Source: Vitrella brassicaformis (taxonomy: Eukaryota; Sar; Vitrellaceae). From it: 64,000 nt of DNA. The stretch covers positions 86,727 through 150,726 of the forward strand of contig CDMY01000228.1 of NCBI GenBank assembly GCA_001179505.1. The letters are read 5' to 3'. This document shows positions 11,401-22,262 of this stretch, piece by piece. Numbering within the stretch: the first letter of the stretch is position 1; every line of letters starts with the position of its first letter. The notes under the pieces were generated by a model. The model searched no databases. It was not told where the DNA came from and worked only from the letters and a program-made list of their open reading frames with translations. The position numbers and the translations under genes were made by a program.

Positions 11401-12854
11401 CTCAGCAAGCGCGATAAGAACAGACTGAAGAAGAGCCGTACTCGGGATGAGGGGGAAGGCACCCGAATGGAGGCAAGCCGCCCAGACACTGATGCCGCAG
11501 AGAGCATCACCCAGTAGGTGGCAGCAACCGTCGTGCAGAAAGCACTGTCTTGTGTGTGCGATGGGTTGCAGTGACGCTGTGGATGAGAAGGACGCCACAC
11601 GAACCCCAGCGAGGCCGGCAGACGCCGATCCCGCCGAAAATGAAACCAGGTGGGTGACAGCCACCACTTCGGCATAAGAAATCATGTGTCTGCCATGTGT
11701 GTCTGATGAATTGCAGATGTGGAGAAGTCGTCAAGCGCTGGCAGGAGAAGTATTCGGCGGCCATCCGCGAGCGCGATGCTGCCCGAGAGGCCCTCAGACA
11801 GACAGAGAGCACCCTGCATGCCGAACGCGATAAGTGAGAAGAACCAGCCAGCAGAGCAGAGGGGACTACACTTATACGTGCGGTGCAGGGGAGAGTCTGA
11901 CCGTCAGAAGGTCAAGTCCCTCAGCACATCGCTGCAGCAGGCGAAGCAAGAATGCACCAAAGCCCAGAAGGAGGCCAAGCAGCTGACCACCAGGTGAGGA
12001 CACTAACGAGGCACAGCTGCATCGGCCATACGGGTCTGTGTCTGGTGCAGGTTAGACAAGCAGGTAGAGGTGGCCGAGAGGGAGAAGGCCAGCAAGGACG
12101 AGGCCATAGCTGCCGCCCAGCGACAGGCCCACACCCTCACTGACGAAAAGGACAAGTGAGCGGCTGTTCTGATACACAAGGCACCGCTCAGCCACATGCC
12201 GACTGGTTTCCCTCTCAGGATGAAGGCTCGCCTGGACGGCACCGTGAAAGAGAGGGACGCCGCACACAAGAAGATCCGAGAGTAGGCAACATCAAGACGC
12301 CACGCGGTGACGTTGCCTGCTTGTCCTTTCTCCATTGTTTGTGTGTGTGCAGTTTAGAGGCATCTGTCCGGGAGCTGCAGGCAGACGTGGGCTGCCTCGA
12401 CTCTGCTAGCATCGACAGGTGGGCGCCACTTAAAAGAACGAAAAATCAACGTATCGCTGGCCTGTCTCTCGTCATGCATGCCTTTGTCATCAGGTTGTCT
12501 GCTGACCGGCTGGAGCACACCGACCAGGAGGGCGTGCGAAGTTTCCAGAGCGACATCCAAGAGGCCATGCAGCAGCTGGCGTCTGCTCGCGACCGGCTGA
12601 TGGGCCGCCTGGCCGGCGTGTCTGACCAGGAGCGGCAGCTGCGTGAGCTGGAGGTGCAGGCCAAGGAAAAGGCCGATGACCTACAGAAGTGTGTCGTCTG
12701 CATGGACGAGGCTCAGCCCGCCACCATTGTGCTGAGTCCCTGCCGCCACATGTGTCTGTGCGACAAGTGCTGGCGCAAGTACCGCAGGAGAGAGTGCCCC
12801 ATGTGCCGCAAACCTTTTGACCGCGACAGGTCGGGGGCGGTCTACATGTCGTAG
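8478..12854 (+). CDS. Signal peptide - ankyrin repeats - TM - coiled coil - RING finger protein (putative membrane E3 ligase)
   Basis: The ATG at 8478 starts MMMLFFISLLLAANGHA, a convincing cleavable signal peptide, joined to GRPSAGLEAVRELKHAALL by an intron at about 8539-8585. Two blocks of ankyrin repeats follow (8709-9740 and about 9850-10920), with motifs such as ILDQGADPNE, GRSALHYGATRGDNDVVRALL and TALHVAAAGCSDTV. A hydrophobic segment (WSVALVLCCVAVLLLANRRMRRR, about 11175-11240) is followed by basic residues, as a stop-transfer TM helix should be. The next exons (11380-12660) encode Glu/Lys/Gln-rich coiled coil. The C terminus is a C3HC4 RING: CVVCMDE...SPCRHMCLCDKCW...CPMCRKPF, with all eight ligands present. 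Inferred topology puts the ankyrin block outside the cytosol and the RING inside. I treat it as one gene because exon joins between the two ankyrin blocks are in frame; a split into two genes is possible. Confidence 0.75.
8587..10380 (+). repeat. Internal duplication of an ankyrin module with shared intron position
   Basis: Copy 1 (8587-9080) and copy 2 (about 9940-10380) align throughout: LKHAALL/LKRAAFH, an intron at the same point, ILDQGADPNEGRPDNKT/LLDEGADPNERQPDNRT, LPRKMVEVLLPYV/SPLQMVQLLLPHM, GRSALHYGAT/GRSALHYAAM, VVRALLNAT/VVRALLEAA. Confidence 0.8.
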
Positions 12855-13325
12855 CTATATGCAGCTGGGGTGGGTGAGTGGGGTTCCTGGGGTGCGTGTG
12901 CATGGGTGTGTGTGAATGCGTGCAGTGTGCCATTTGTGGCTTCATGTACAAGCAATGAAGGTGTGGGCCGGGGCGGGAAGTAGCTCTTGCAGGTATACAA
13001 TTAATTAGTGGGGACAGCAGGTCTTGCTGTTCAGGTGTTGACTGGGCTTATCGTAGATGGCGCTGCCTCTTTTGGTATGGTTTTGCGTGTGGCATTCTCC
13101 AACCGCCTACAGGTCGTAGCCATGCAGCTGAGGGGGTGGGTGCCTGGGGTGCGCTGTGTGCGTGTGGATGGTGCATTCATGTAGCGCGCCATTTGTGGCT
13201 ATATATTCAAGCGATGTGGGCGTGGGTATTTAGTATTTCTTGCAGGTATACAATTGGTGGGGACACCAGGTCTTGCTGTGCAGGTGTTGACTGGGCTTAT
13301 CGTAGATAGCGCTGCCTTCTCTTGA
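12845..13325. repeat. Tandem duplication of the RING gene's stop region and 3' UTR
   Basis: About 12849-13085 and 13112-13325 are diverged tandem copies. Both start gtcgtagc(t/c)at..gcagctg and share gccatttgtggct, tgcaggtatacaatt and a 3' block gtgttgactgggcttatcgt followed by agat(g/a)gcgctgcc. The first copy contains the actual stop codon. Confidence 0.85.
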
Positions 13326-14716
13326 TTCGCCATTGTGTTGTGTGTGGTGTGCGGATTCGAATCCACAACAAGGCGAATATCAATCAGTTTGTGACACCAC
13401 GATTGATTCAACCACGCACACATGACGATGCAATTTGTCCTCACAGGCCGACACACGAGCCTGCAGCTGTTCCAGTGACCACACATGACTGCCTGCACGA
13501 TAGGTACATTCCCTCCTCTGTTGGCCCTTCCGTGCACCGCATCCAGCCAGCATCTAGCGTCGAGCAAGAAGATCGTTCTCGCCTCGACACACGCCGTCCA
13601 CCCATCGCTGCACAGTCTGTCGAGTCGATACGATCCATCCCCTACCATGCCACCACACAGACAGACAGACATCAGCCCCACTGCATCGAGCATTTCACAG
13701 CACACACACACCAGGCCGCCCCTCCCTCTCATGAGTCTCGGCAAAAAGTGAGGGTGGGTGGGTGGCGCAGTCTCAGTCGGTCGGTCGGTCAGTGGTCGAG
13801 TGAGGGGTCAAGTCGAGTGTCGGTCAACACAAGCAAGCGACGCAAGCGTTCCGAAAAAAGGGAATGCCGCAGCAGTGCAAAGGGGGAGGGGGAAACGGGG
13901 GGACGGAGATACGGATGTCTTTGGTCTGTCTGTCTGTAGGGAGGGTGTCTCCGCGTCTCCCTCGACGGTCCCATCGCTTCTGCGTATGTCGCGTTAGCGC
14001 ATACGAGAGCGACAGGCCAGCCATGAGAAACGGCGGAGGCCCACCCGTCCACATGACACAGACATAGTGAGAATTAATGCTTCATGTACACGACGACATA
14101 CACGCAATAACCAGACAGTGTCCGACCAATCCAGCCAGCAGTGATAGTCCATCCATCCATCGGGGAGGCGTGGGCACCGATAGGTCCTCTTGTACGATGC
14201 CGGAACGGGTTACAGATGCCTGAGTCCCATGTGTGATGGGACGCTGACATCTCACTCGCCATCACGGCAGCGCACAAGAGAAGCTATCAGCCCACCCCAT
14301 AAACCGCAGGCACACAATAACTGTTCTTACAACGATACATGTGATATATATGTGTGTGTGTGTGTGTGTGTTGCTCTCAGCTGATGCCCCCGATTCGCCC
14401 GCCAACAGTGAGGCCAAGGCTCTCCCCACTGAGTTGCGAGAGAGCCGTTGCCTCAATGCCTGAGGAGTCATCGTGGGCATCTTCAGCAGAGCACACAGTA
14501 GTGATTCCAGCAGACAGGCCAAGCCAACAGCGATCTGTTCAAATACGTCCGGCCGTCCGTCGCCACCCACACAATGCGACCCCATACCATCCACACCCGC
14601 CATAACGCACCAACCAACCACCACAAGGCATCAAAATCGTACACACCCACCCATCCCTCCACCCCAACACGCACGACAAACACACACACACACACATCCA
14701 TCCATCCATCCGCGCA
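13326..14716. other. Convergent intergenic region, no gene seen
   Basis: The sequence is rich in CA/TG and CATC microsatellites, with open frames only by chance. A palindromic ggattcgaatcc near 13352 does not sit in a tRNA fold. Confidence 0.5.
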
Positions 14717-17161
14717 TCATGCCTCCGTCCTCAGTCGCTTCTCAGCCGCCCCCTCCTCCCTCTCCCTCTCTCCCTCCCCCCTGACCTCACTGTCAGCAGC
14801 ACACGGCAGCAGCGCCCTCTTGCCGTTGCCGTTGATGTCGTTGATGTGGCCATTGGTGCCGTTGACACCGTTGACCATCAGCTTGGGGTTCGACGACGTG
14901 CTGGGCGACGGCGTGTCGGTGTTGTCGACGTGTGCGGGGGAGGGGCGCGCACTGTGCCGCTGGAAGAACTCCAGTGCACGCTTCATGGCCGTCGAGAGGT
15001 CGGCGAGCAGATCGGAGGCGTTCTCGAGACCGACGGACAGTCTGCATGTGGTGTGTGAGAGAGAGAGAGAGAGATGAAGAAGGAGAGGGAAAGAGTGTGT
15101 GTGTGGGTGTGTGTTGGCTGACCGGACGATGTCCTCAGGGATGCCCCTCATGTCTTTTGGGATGGAGGCGTGTGAGAGCACGCAGGGCATCTCGATGAGC
15201 GAGTTGCACGACCCGAACGACACCGATATCTTGAAGATCTTGCAGAAGTCGCAGATCTTGCGCGAATACCGAACCGAACCCGTCTCGAAACTGATCACCG
15301 AACCTGCACACATACATTCCCCACATACACACTCTTCCCCTCTCTCCCTCTCCCTCTCCCTCTCTGTATGTGTGCGGCAACACTGACCTCCGCCCCTTGA
15401 TTGGCTCTTGTGTAGCTCGAACGCGCCCTCAGGATGGTCCTTGGGGTGTCCGGCGTAGTGCACCTTGCTCACGAGTGGGTGTTTGGCGAGGAACTCGGCG
15501 ATCTCGCTGGCGGTCTGCTGCATGCGATCGTGCCGGATGGCGAGCGTCTTGAGGCCCCGCAACGTCAGCCAGCAGTCGAACGGCGACAGTGCTGAGCCCT
15601 CAGCATTCTGATATGTTTACACACATGAGATGGGTGTTCGGTGCGGTCTGTGTGTTTGTTGGTGTGCTGGCGGGGTGGGGTATGGTGGGTGCGTGGGCTC
15701 ACTTGCACGAAGGCGATCTGCCGGGCAAGGTCCTCAGACGAACAACACACAAAACCTGACAGACACCGAATGCAACGCACAGAATGTTGCATGCTCATCT
15801 CCTTTGTGTGTGTCTGAGTCTGTGTGTGTGTGTGTGGGTGGGTGTGTGGGTGTGGGTGTGTGTGTGGCTTACCGGCCATGGTGTCGGAGTGTCCTGCGAG
15901 GAACTTGGTAGCCGAGTGAATGATGACGTCGGCGCCGAGCTTGATGGGGTTCATCAGGTAGGGGCTCATCATCGTGCTGTCAACCACCAGCCACGCCTTG
16001 TACTTGTGAGCCAAATCTGACATCCACACACACACACACACAAACGGATGGATGGGCACAGAGAGATAGAGATAAGGACGCCTGATGCGCGCGCGCGCGT
16101 GTGCGTGTGTGTGTGTGTGTGCCTGACCGGCGCATCTCCTGACGTCGCTGATCCTCATGAGAGGGTTGGACGGCGTCTCGATGTACACGATCTTGGTCTT
16201 GGAACTTATCACACGGGCGATCTCGTCCACGTCGGTGGTGTCGACGAAACGAGTCGCTATGCCCTGAGAGAGGGAATGACACAGAGACCGACAGAAATGC
16301 ACACGTGTGCCTGCCTATTCAGCAAGGAATGCGGGAGCGTGACGCACCGCACCCACCTGTTTGGCGCAGATGCGCGTCAGAAGTCGGTGTGCGCCGCCAT
16401 AGATGTCATCACTGCAGATGATCTCATCCCCAATCTGCACACACCGACCGCACACAACACACGCCTCAATGAAGGTCAATCCACACATCCATGTGAGTGT
16501 GTGGTAGTGAACGTACGTCGCACAGCCTGGTCATGGCGGTCATGGCGGCCATGCCCGAGTTGAAGGCAAAGGCCGCGTGCGCCGACTCCAGCGACGCCAC
16601 CAACTCCTCTACTGCTGTGCGAGTGGGGTTACCAGAACTGTGTGATCACACACACACACAATGGCTCTCGTATGCGTGTGTCTGTTGCTCCCTTGGTGCC
16701 TCCCTCCCTGCCTCCGTCACCCACTTCACTTACCGCGTGTAATCGTAGGGCCCAAACCTCTCAATGGAGGGCTGCTGGAAGGTGGCTGTCTGGTAGATGG
16801 GCATGCTAGTTGGGTGGTAAGGGTCCAGCTTGCAGGGGTCGAAGGCCACGATGTGCGTGTCCATGTTGGCCTCCTCCGGCTTATCTTTGAAGGACGGCCG
16901 CACCGGGTACGTCGGCAGCTGGTTGTAGTCGAACCCGAGCAGGTGCTCCTCCTCGTCGCCCTCGTCAGCAGCCGTCGGGAAGGTGATATACCGAGGGTCG
17001 TTCTCCACGTTCGGGTCGCCGTGAGAGTGCGGCGAGGGGCTCCGCGGGCCGAGGTTGGGCGACTTGGGGTTGTGCGGGTCGGGCGTCATCTTGACGCCGC
17101 TGCTAGTGGTGCTCGCCGGCTGCAGGCCTGCAGGAGACGACACCGGCCCGTTCGACGTCAT
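14717..17161 (-). CDS. Cystathionine beta-lyase (PLP-dependent Cys/Met metabolism enzyme)
   Basis: A fold-type I PLP enzyme that cleaves cystathionine to homocysteine, pyruvate and ammonia in methionine synthesis. From the ATG at 17161 a 110-residue Pro/Ser/Asp-rich leader precedes the catalytic domain. In order come YQTATFQQPS, YDYTRSGNPTR, NSGMAAMTA, DIYGGAHRLL, YIETPSNPLMRISD, VVDSTMMSPYL, SATKFLAGHSDTMAG (PLP lysine), FVQNAEGSALSPFDCWLTLRG, SFGSCNSLIEMPCVLSHASIP and RLSVGLENASDLLADL. The NAEGS...PFDCWL and SVSFGSCNSLI blocks match plant/algal cystathionine beta-lyases better than gamma-lyases. At least six introns (near 15025-15120, 15301-15385, 15610-15710, 15752-15870, 16020-16125 and 16265-16355). 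A 90-residue Asn/Gly/Asp- then Arg/Glu-rich C-terminal tail is unusual. No clear plastid transit peptide. Confidence 0.88.
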
Positions 17162-17329
17162 GATGCGGGGTCACAAACACTAAGAATGCGCCGTCGTGTC
17201 CTGAAAGCGCTCCTTTGGGACGAATCAAGGACAGCAGTCTCTCTCTTTTCAAGCTCGCATGATTTGTGGGAACCGTGAAACCGCCTCTTGTCGCCTGAAC
17301 CAACCTTTTTTTGAGGCAATTCAACGAGG
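17162..17329. promoter_or_regulatory. Divergent promoter region, 168 bp
   Basis: Lies between the cystathionine beta-lyase and radical SAM ATGs. It includes a T7 run near 17309 but no recognised TATA box. Confidence 0.45.
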
Positions 17330-18069
17330 ATGTCTGAGATCGTAAGCTACTGGTGGCAGTATTTTGTCCACCACCTGCCTAGCCACCTGTCTGTCGGCGC
17401 CGTGGTCATCCTGAGGCCGCTATGGCGCTTCCTGACGCTCTGGCCCAAGCTGCTTCTCCCAGCAACAAACAGGAGGACAGCCGCCCTGCCCCACCCCCAC
17501 TCCCACTCCTCCCACCAGCCTCCCCCCCTCTCCATCCCTCCCGAGCCAGAGCCATCCCACGAGAACACCCTGCCGAAGCTCATCGTCCCGGAGTCGGTGA
17601 GGCACGCCTCACGGCTGTCCCTGTCGAGCCACCTGGACTCGATGCGGCCCGCGCCGCTCGATATTCGCGTGTCCAAGAAGACGCGCCACTCGCAGACTTC
17701 GATTGGCGGCATCGCCAGCAGTCTGACGATAGACCACTCGCCGCATGGGGCGTTGCGGACGCCGCAGCTGGGTCCGCCTGGGAGTGACAAGGCGGACAGG
17801 GAGATGATGCAGCTGCTGCACGACCTCAGCATCGAGGACGTCATGGGCAGCAAGGGAGAACTGTAAGCAGAGATATGGATGGATGGATGGGTGAATGGCA
17901 CAGATGTCTATCTATCTGTTTCATTGTGTCCTTTGTGTTTTGTGTGCAGTGCGCGTGAGGCGGCGTTTATGCATGGCGACACGCCCCGATCGTCTGAGCA
18001 AATACCAGATGTGAGCCAACGTGGAAGCATGCAGGATAGCTAGAGAGACAATGACTCTGTCTGCACGTC

Positions 18070-18108
<39 letters not shown>

Positions 18109-19429
18109 GTGACGGGGCGTGTCCACTCGGTTGAGTCCATGACGGCCGTGGACGGGCCGGGGCTCAGGTACCTCATATTCACTCAGGTACGTTCCCCGAC
18201 CCATGCAGAGAGAGAGATGCACACACGATTGGTTTGTCTGATCCATTCATTCATGTGTGAATGGAATGTCCTCTGAGTGTGTGCTGTGCTGTGCAGGGCT
18301 GCCCTCGCCGTTGTGTGTTTTGTGCAAACCCCGACTCATGGGACCCAAAGGGCGGCATCGAGGTGGGTGAGCACAGCCTCCCTCCTACGCCCCTCAACCA
18401 CCTCCACCCACATATCAGCACATGCAGCGCATCAAAGTGATGAGTGTGGATGTGATGTATGTGTCTCTCTTATGTAGATGTCGTCCAAGGCAGTGGCGAA
18501 GCAGCTGCGCAAGTGTAAGCCGTACCTCAAGCCCAACGGCGGCGGCATCACCTGTTCGGGCGGCGAACCGCTCATGCAGCCACACTTCATCGCAGCGGTC
18601 TTTGAAGAGGCACACGTACGCCCACACACCCCACCACCACACACCCACACAGACACAGGCAGAGAAACATCCGTCCCTTGCGTGTGTTGTGTGTCAGTTG
18701 CTGGGTCTGACCACGTGTCTTGACACGACGGGTTTCGGCAACACGCGTTCGTGGCAGATCACCTTGCCCCACACCGACCTGGTGCTGCTGTGCCTCAAGT
18801 CGTTCGACCCCCACAAATACAAAGAACTCACCAAATCCACACACAAATCGGCGGTCAGTGCAGTGAGCGAAGAGAAGACAGATGGGTATTAGACTAGACG
18901 TTTATATGTGTGTGTGTGTGTGTGTGTGTGGTGTCAGTATGAGTTTGCAGAGGAGTTGGAGCGTCGGGGCATCCCCTGGTGGCTGCGGTTTCTCTTCATA
19001 CCCGGACACACCGACAACGACTTCGAATACACACACTGCGAGGTGAGTATTGATGCCTGTGCACCTACCTACCTGTGTTGATTGACATGACCTGCATTCA
19101 ATTCACCTCTCTCTCTGCGGCGCGGCCTTTCAGAACTTCGTCAAGGCCCACTCGAGCTGCAAAGGGGTGGAACTCCTGCCCTACCACACGCTCGGCGTCG
19201 AGAAGGTCGGTCTCTGCACACAGCCCCACCACACACACACACACACTCACACACACGCGCAAACACCACCGTGCTGTCTTGTGTGCTGTGTTTCCCCCTC
19301 ATCGACCAGTGGAAGAACCTTGGTCTGCCTTACGTGTTTGAGGACATGCAGCCCCCGCCAAAGGACAAGGTTGCAGCGCTCAAGCAGAGGTGGGAGGCCG
19401 CCGGGGTGCCCGTCATGCTCGCACAATAA
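17330..19429 (+). CDS. Pyruvate formate-lyase activating enzyme-like radical SAM protein
   Basis: A glycyl-radical enzyme activase homologue. Start ATG 17330 gives MSEIVSYWWQYFVHHL and a hydrophobic stretch (SVGAVVILRPLWRFL), then a Ser/Pro/His-rich linker, about 180 residues ahead of the catalytic core. The core begins VTGRVHSVESMTAVDGPGLRY (exon from about 18109). The next exon holds GCPRRCVFCANPDSW, the CX3CX2C iron-sulfur/SAM motif. Then come GGITCSGGEPLMQ (GGE motif), CLDTTGFG, DLVLLCLKSFD, IPWWLRFLFIPGHTDND and VELLPYHTLGVEKW. All are hallmarks of PflA. Exons joined: ending 17862, then about 17950-18010, 18109-18186, 18297-18361, 18478-18615, 18699-18853, 18939-19041, 19134-19204 and 19311-19429. 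The N-terminal hydrophobic extension may target or anchor the protein; the organelle cannot be told. No PFL gene is present here. Confidence 0.85.
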
Positions 19430-22262
19430 GTGAATGAAGTGGTGGATGGGGGTCAGTCAACTTCAGGGAGACGAACGTTGAGTGAGGAATGGGCAGTGGT
19501 GGGTAGTCTTGTGGGTAGCCTGTCTGTCTGTCTGTCTGTCTGTGCGTGCCTATCGCTCATGTTTGTCTCCCTGGCTTTTGTTTTTCTGGGTCGGGAAAAG
19601 GTGTGTGTGGGATTCTTTTGTTTTCTCGTCTCGCCTCTTTTGTCGTCTTGTGGGAGGCGTGCTGTATATTTCTCTGCTTTAATGCTGCTTTCTCCCCTAC
19701 TTGTCTGTCTTGTCTGAATCTAACCTTGCTGCCTGCCTGCCTGCCTTGCCTTGCCTTCATGCAGACAGACATCCGGGGCTTGGTAGGTCAGTACACAAGC
19801 CCGCACACACACGTACAGTACATGCACTCCATTCCTTCCTTCCCATCCCTGTCTGTGTGCGTGTCGGCGCTGAGGGTGACCCTGCGAGCGAGAGAGAAGA
19901 GGCCACCACACACACACCTCACCACCTCTCCCAGACACATACAGAGGTGCAGACGTGTGTGCGTGTGGCTCTCCTTCTCTCTGGACGTGTGGGCTTGAAT
20001 GAATGTGTGAGGGGAGCGTGTGTGTGTACGTGTTGTTGTGCATACAACACTAGTACAGGCAAGCAGTAGCAGCACAGAGCGAGAGGGGGAGGGAGAGAGA
20101 GGCGTTTGACCTTTTGCTTGCTGACCCGCTCGGTGCTTGCTTGCCTGTCGGGAGAGGGGGAGGAGGGTGCAGGGGAGAGAAACATAGGGCTCCATCCACC
20201 CACCCAGCCACCCAGCCACTCCGTCCTTTTTGTCCATTTTTGAATGACCACATCCATCGGCACACCACATCAGCCACCCCCCCCCCGACCCTGCCTGTCT
20301 GCCTGTGCGTGTCTGTCGGTGCATTGTGTGGTTTTGTCGTCACGTCGTGTTTGTTGCCGGCTGGGAAGGGGAGCTCTCAGCGCACATACAGGGGAGGGAA
20401 GAGGGAACAAGGGAGAGACTGACTGGCTGCGAGGGGGGAGAGAGTGGACACACAAGGGGCGGGCCGGTGGAGCAGAGCGGAGCCCCTGTGCAGTGCATTT
20501 CTCGTCTGTCTGTCTGTCTGTCTGTATGGCTGACCTCGTTGGCTGACTGACTACTGTCACGAACGGATAGACATGGTGCGTCATGATGGATGCGTCTCAT
20601 TGTCTTTCCACTTTTTGGTTTGGTTAAGTACTCTGACTGACTCCCTGACTTCCTCACCTCATTGGCTAGCCCCAGCTAACGCTCATGTCCTACGACTGAC
20701 TGCACCCGTCCATCCATCCATCCATCCATTCCGTCCATCGAGCACGCAAAACATAGATGCCCGTCTCCCGTGGAGTCGACCAGTGCCCTTCTCTGTCTGC
20801 CTGTCTGCCTGTCTATCGTCCCGTTCCCGTGTGTCCACCCTTGCCGACCGCACTCCGACGGTTCGGGCAGCCACGAAGATGACTGCGCGAAATGCCGTTT
20901 TGATGCGGTCAGGAAGGGTGGATACACGGGGGCGCAGACGACAGGTTTGGTATCCATCCCTCTTATCTGTGTGCCTGCCTGCCTGCCACATGATTCAATC
21001 GGTCGGTCGGTCACTCACCCACCCCTCATGGATGGGGCGGGGCGATGGACTGACGGACGGATGGATGGATTGGAGAGGAATATGGTGGAGCTAGCCACCC
21101 TTTTGCACACACAGACACACACGACACACGTCACACATCCATCTCGCCCGATCGCTCCTGCCTGTCTGCCTGCCTGCCTGACACAGATTGACATTTTGAT
21201 GCACGTACGTATGCATCGCTGCCTGCCTGCCTGCCTTACTGACTGAGCGCATGGCTGCCTGACCGATCCCGCTGCCTCCGTGGCCGTTTTTCGCTCCACC
21301 GGGCGAATGGCCGTCTCCTCTGGTCCTGCTTACCTGTCTGTCTGCCTGTCTGCCGGTTGCCGCGGTGGCCCCTTGAGCGCATTGAGACAGCGATGCACTC
21401 TTTTTTCGTTAAGGCGCGATTGATCGAACGTTGGATGACCGTTCGTTGCACTCGTCTCGGTCGATGCATTGCACCCGCCCCGTCAACGCATTTCGCGCCA
21501 TGGAAAAGGCCATGACGTGAAATCGGTTGGTGGCGCGGCGGCTGTGCTGAGGCTGAGACGACGAAGATGATGACACAGTGCGTTGAACGAACCAGTTGAA
21601 TTAACAGCAGTGTGTCCGTTCCATGTAGGCGGCAGCAGCCGGTCTAATGCAGGTGCCCAGCAGCACACACAGACCTGGACAAATACATGCATCCGTCTCA
21701 TGTGCGAAACACGTGGCCTGACCTGCGAATCGACCAGGCCCCCATGCGTCAAGTCAATTCTACCTGCCCACCTGTCTGCCTGCACCTCTTCACCTGTGGC
21801 TGACCCTTTCCAACAACTACACCAGCAGCCCAGGAACCAAGATTGTGGCAACCGGGCCGCCGTTGCAGACGCTGGAAAGCGTCACCGAATACAGGTGACA
21901 GACAGAGGCAAGAGAACCATCCCGCAAGCAAACACTAGGGTACACCCATACACTCATGGGGGTCGGGAGGGTGCTGGTCTGCCTGGTCTGCTGGCCTGCT
22001 GTCACGAAGGGACAGAGGTGATAACAGAGTGCTGCATCACCACTCCACGTTCGCCGCCACACAGACACAGCTCAGGCAGACATCACGCCCGGCCACCCAC
22101 CCTGCGTCAATCCATCAATCACCAAAATGTCGATCTATCCATCCATCACAACAGAAGACTACCCGGGCGGGCCAGATACACCGAAAATCGCCCGCCCGCC
22201 ACTTTCCTGCATGGCTCTCTGCATCTGCACGCCCCTCATCTCCCCCATTTGCCAGCCAGCAA
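19430..22262. other. 2.8-kb convergent intergenic region, repeats only
   Basis: Contains (TCTG)n at about 19520-19545 and 20503-20525, (GCCT)n at 19732-19758 and 21220-21238, CATC runs near 20706-20735 and GATG runs near 21055-21075. Frames are open by chance with no recognisable motif or exon series. A non-coding transcript cannot be excluded. Confidence 0.5.

Noticed and set aside
13340-13400. Possible tRNA T-arm (ggattcgaatcc palindrome)
   Set aside because: The flanking bases do not give a 5-bp T stem with a 7-base loop, and no acceptor or anticodon stems fit on either strand.
19430-21500. Several long open frames such as 20573-21094
   Set aside because: They are translations of TCTG/GCCT/CATC repeats, lack domain motifs and exon structure, and overlap open frames on both strands.
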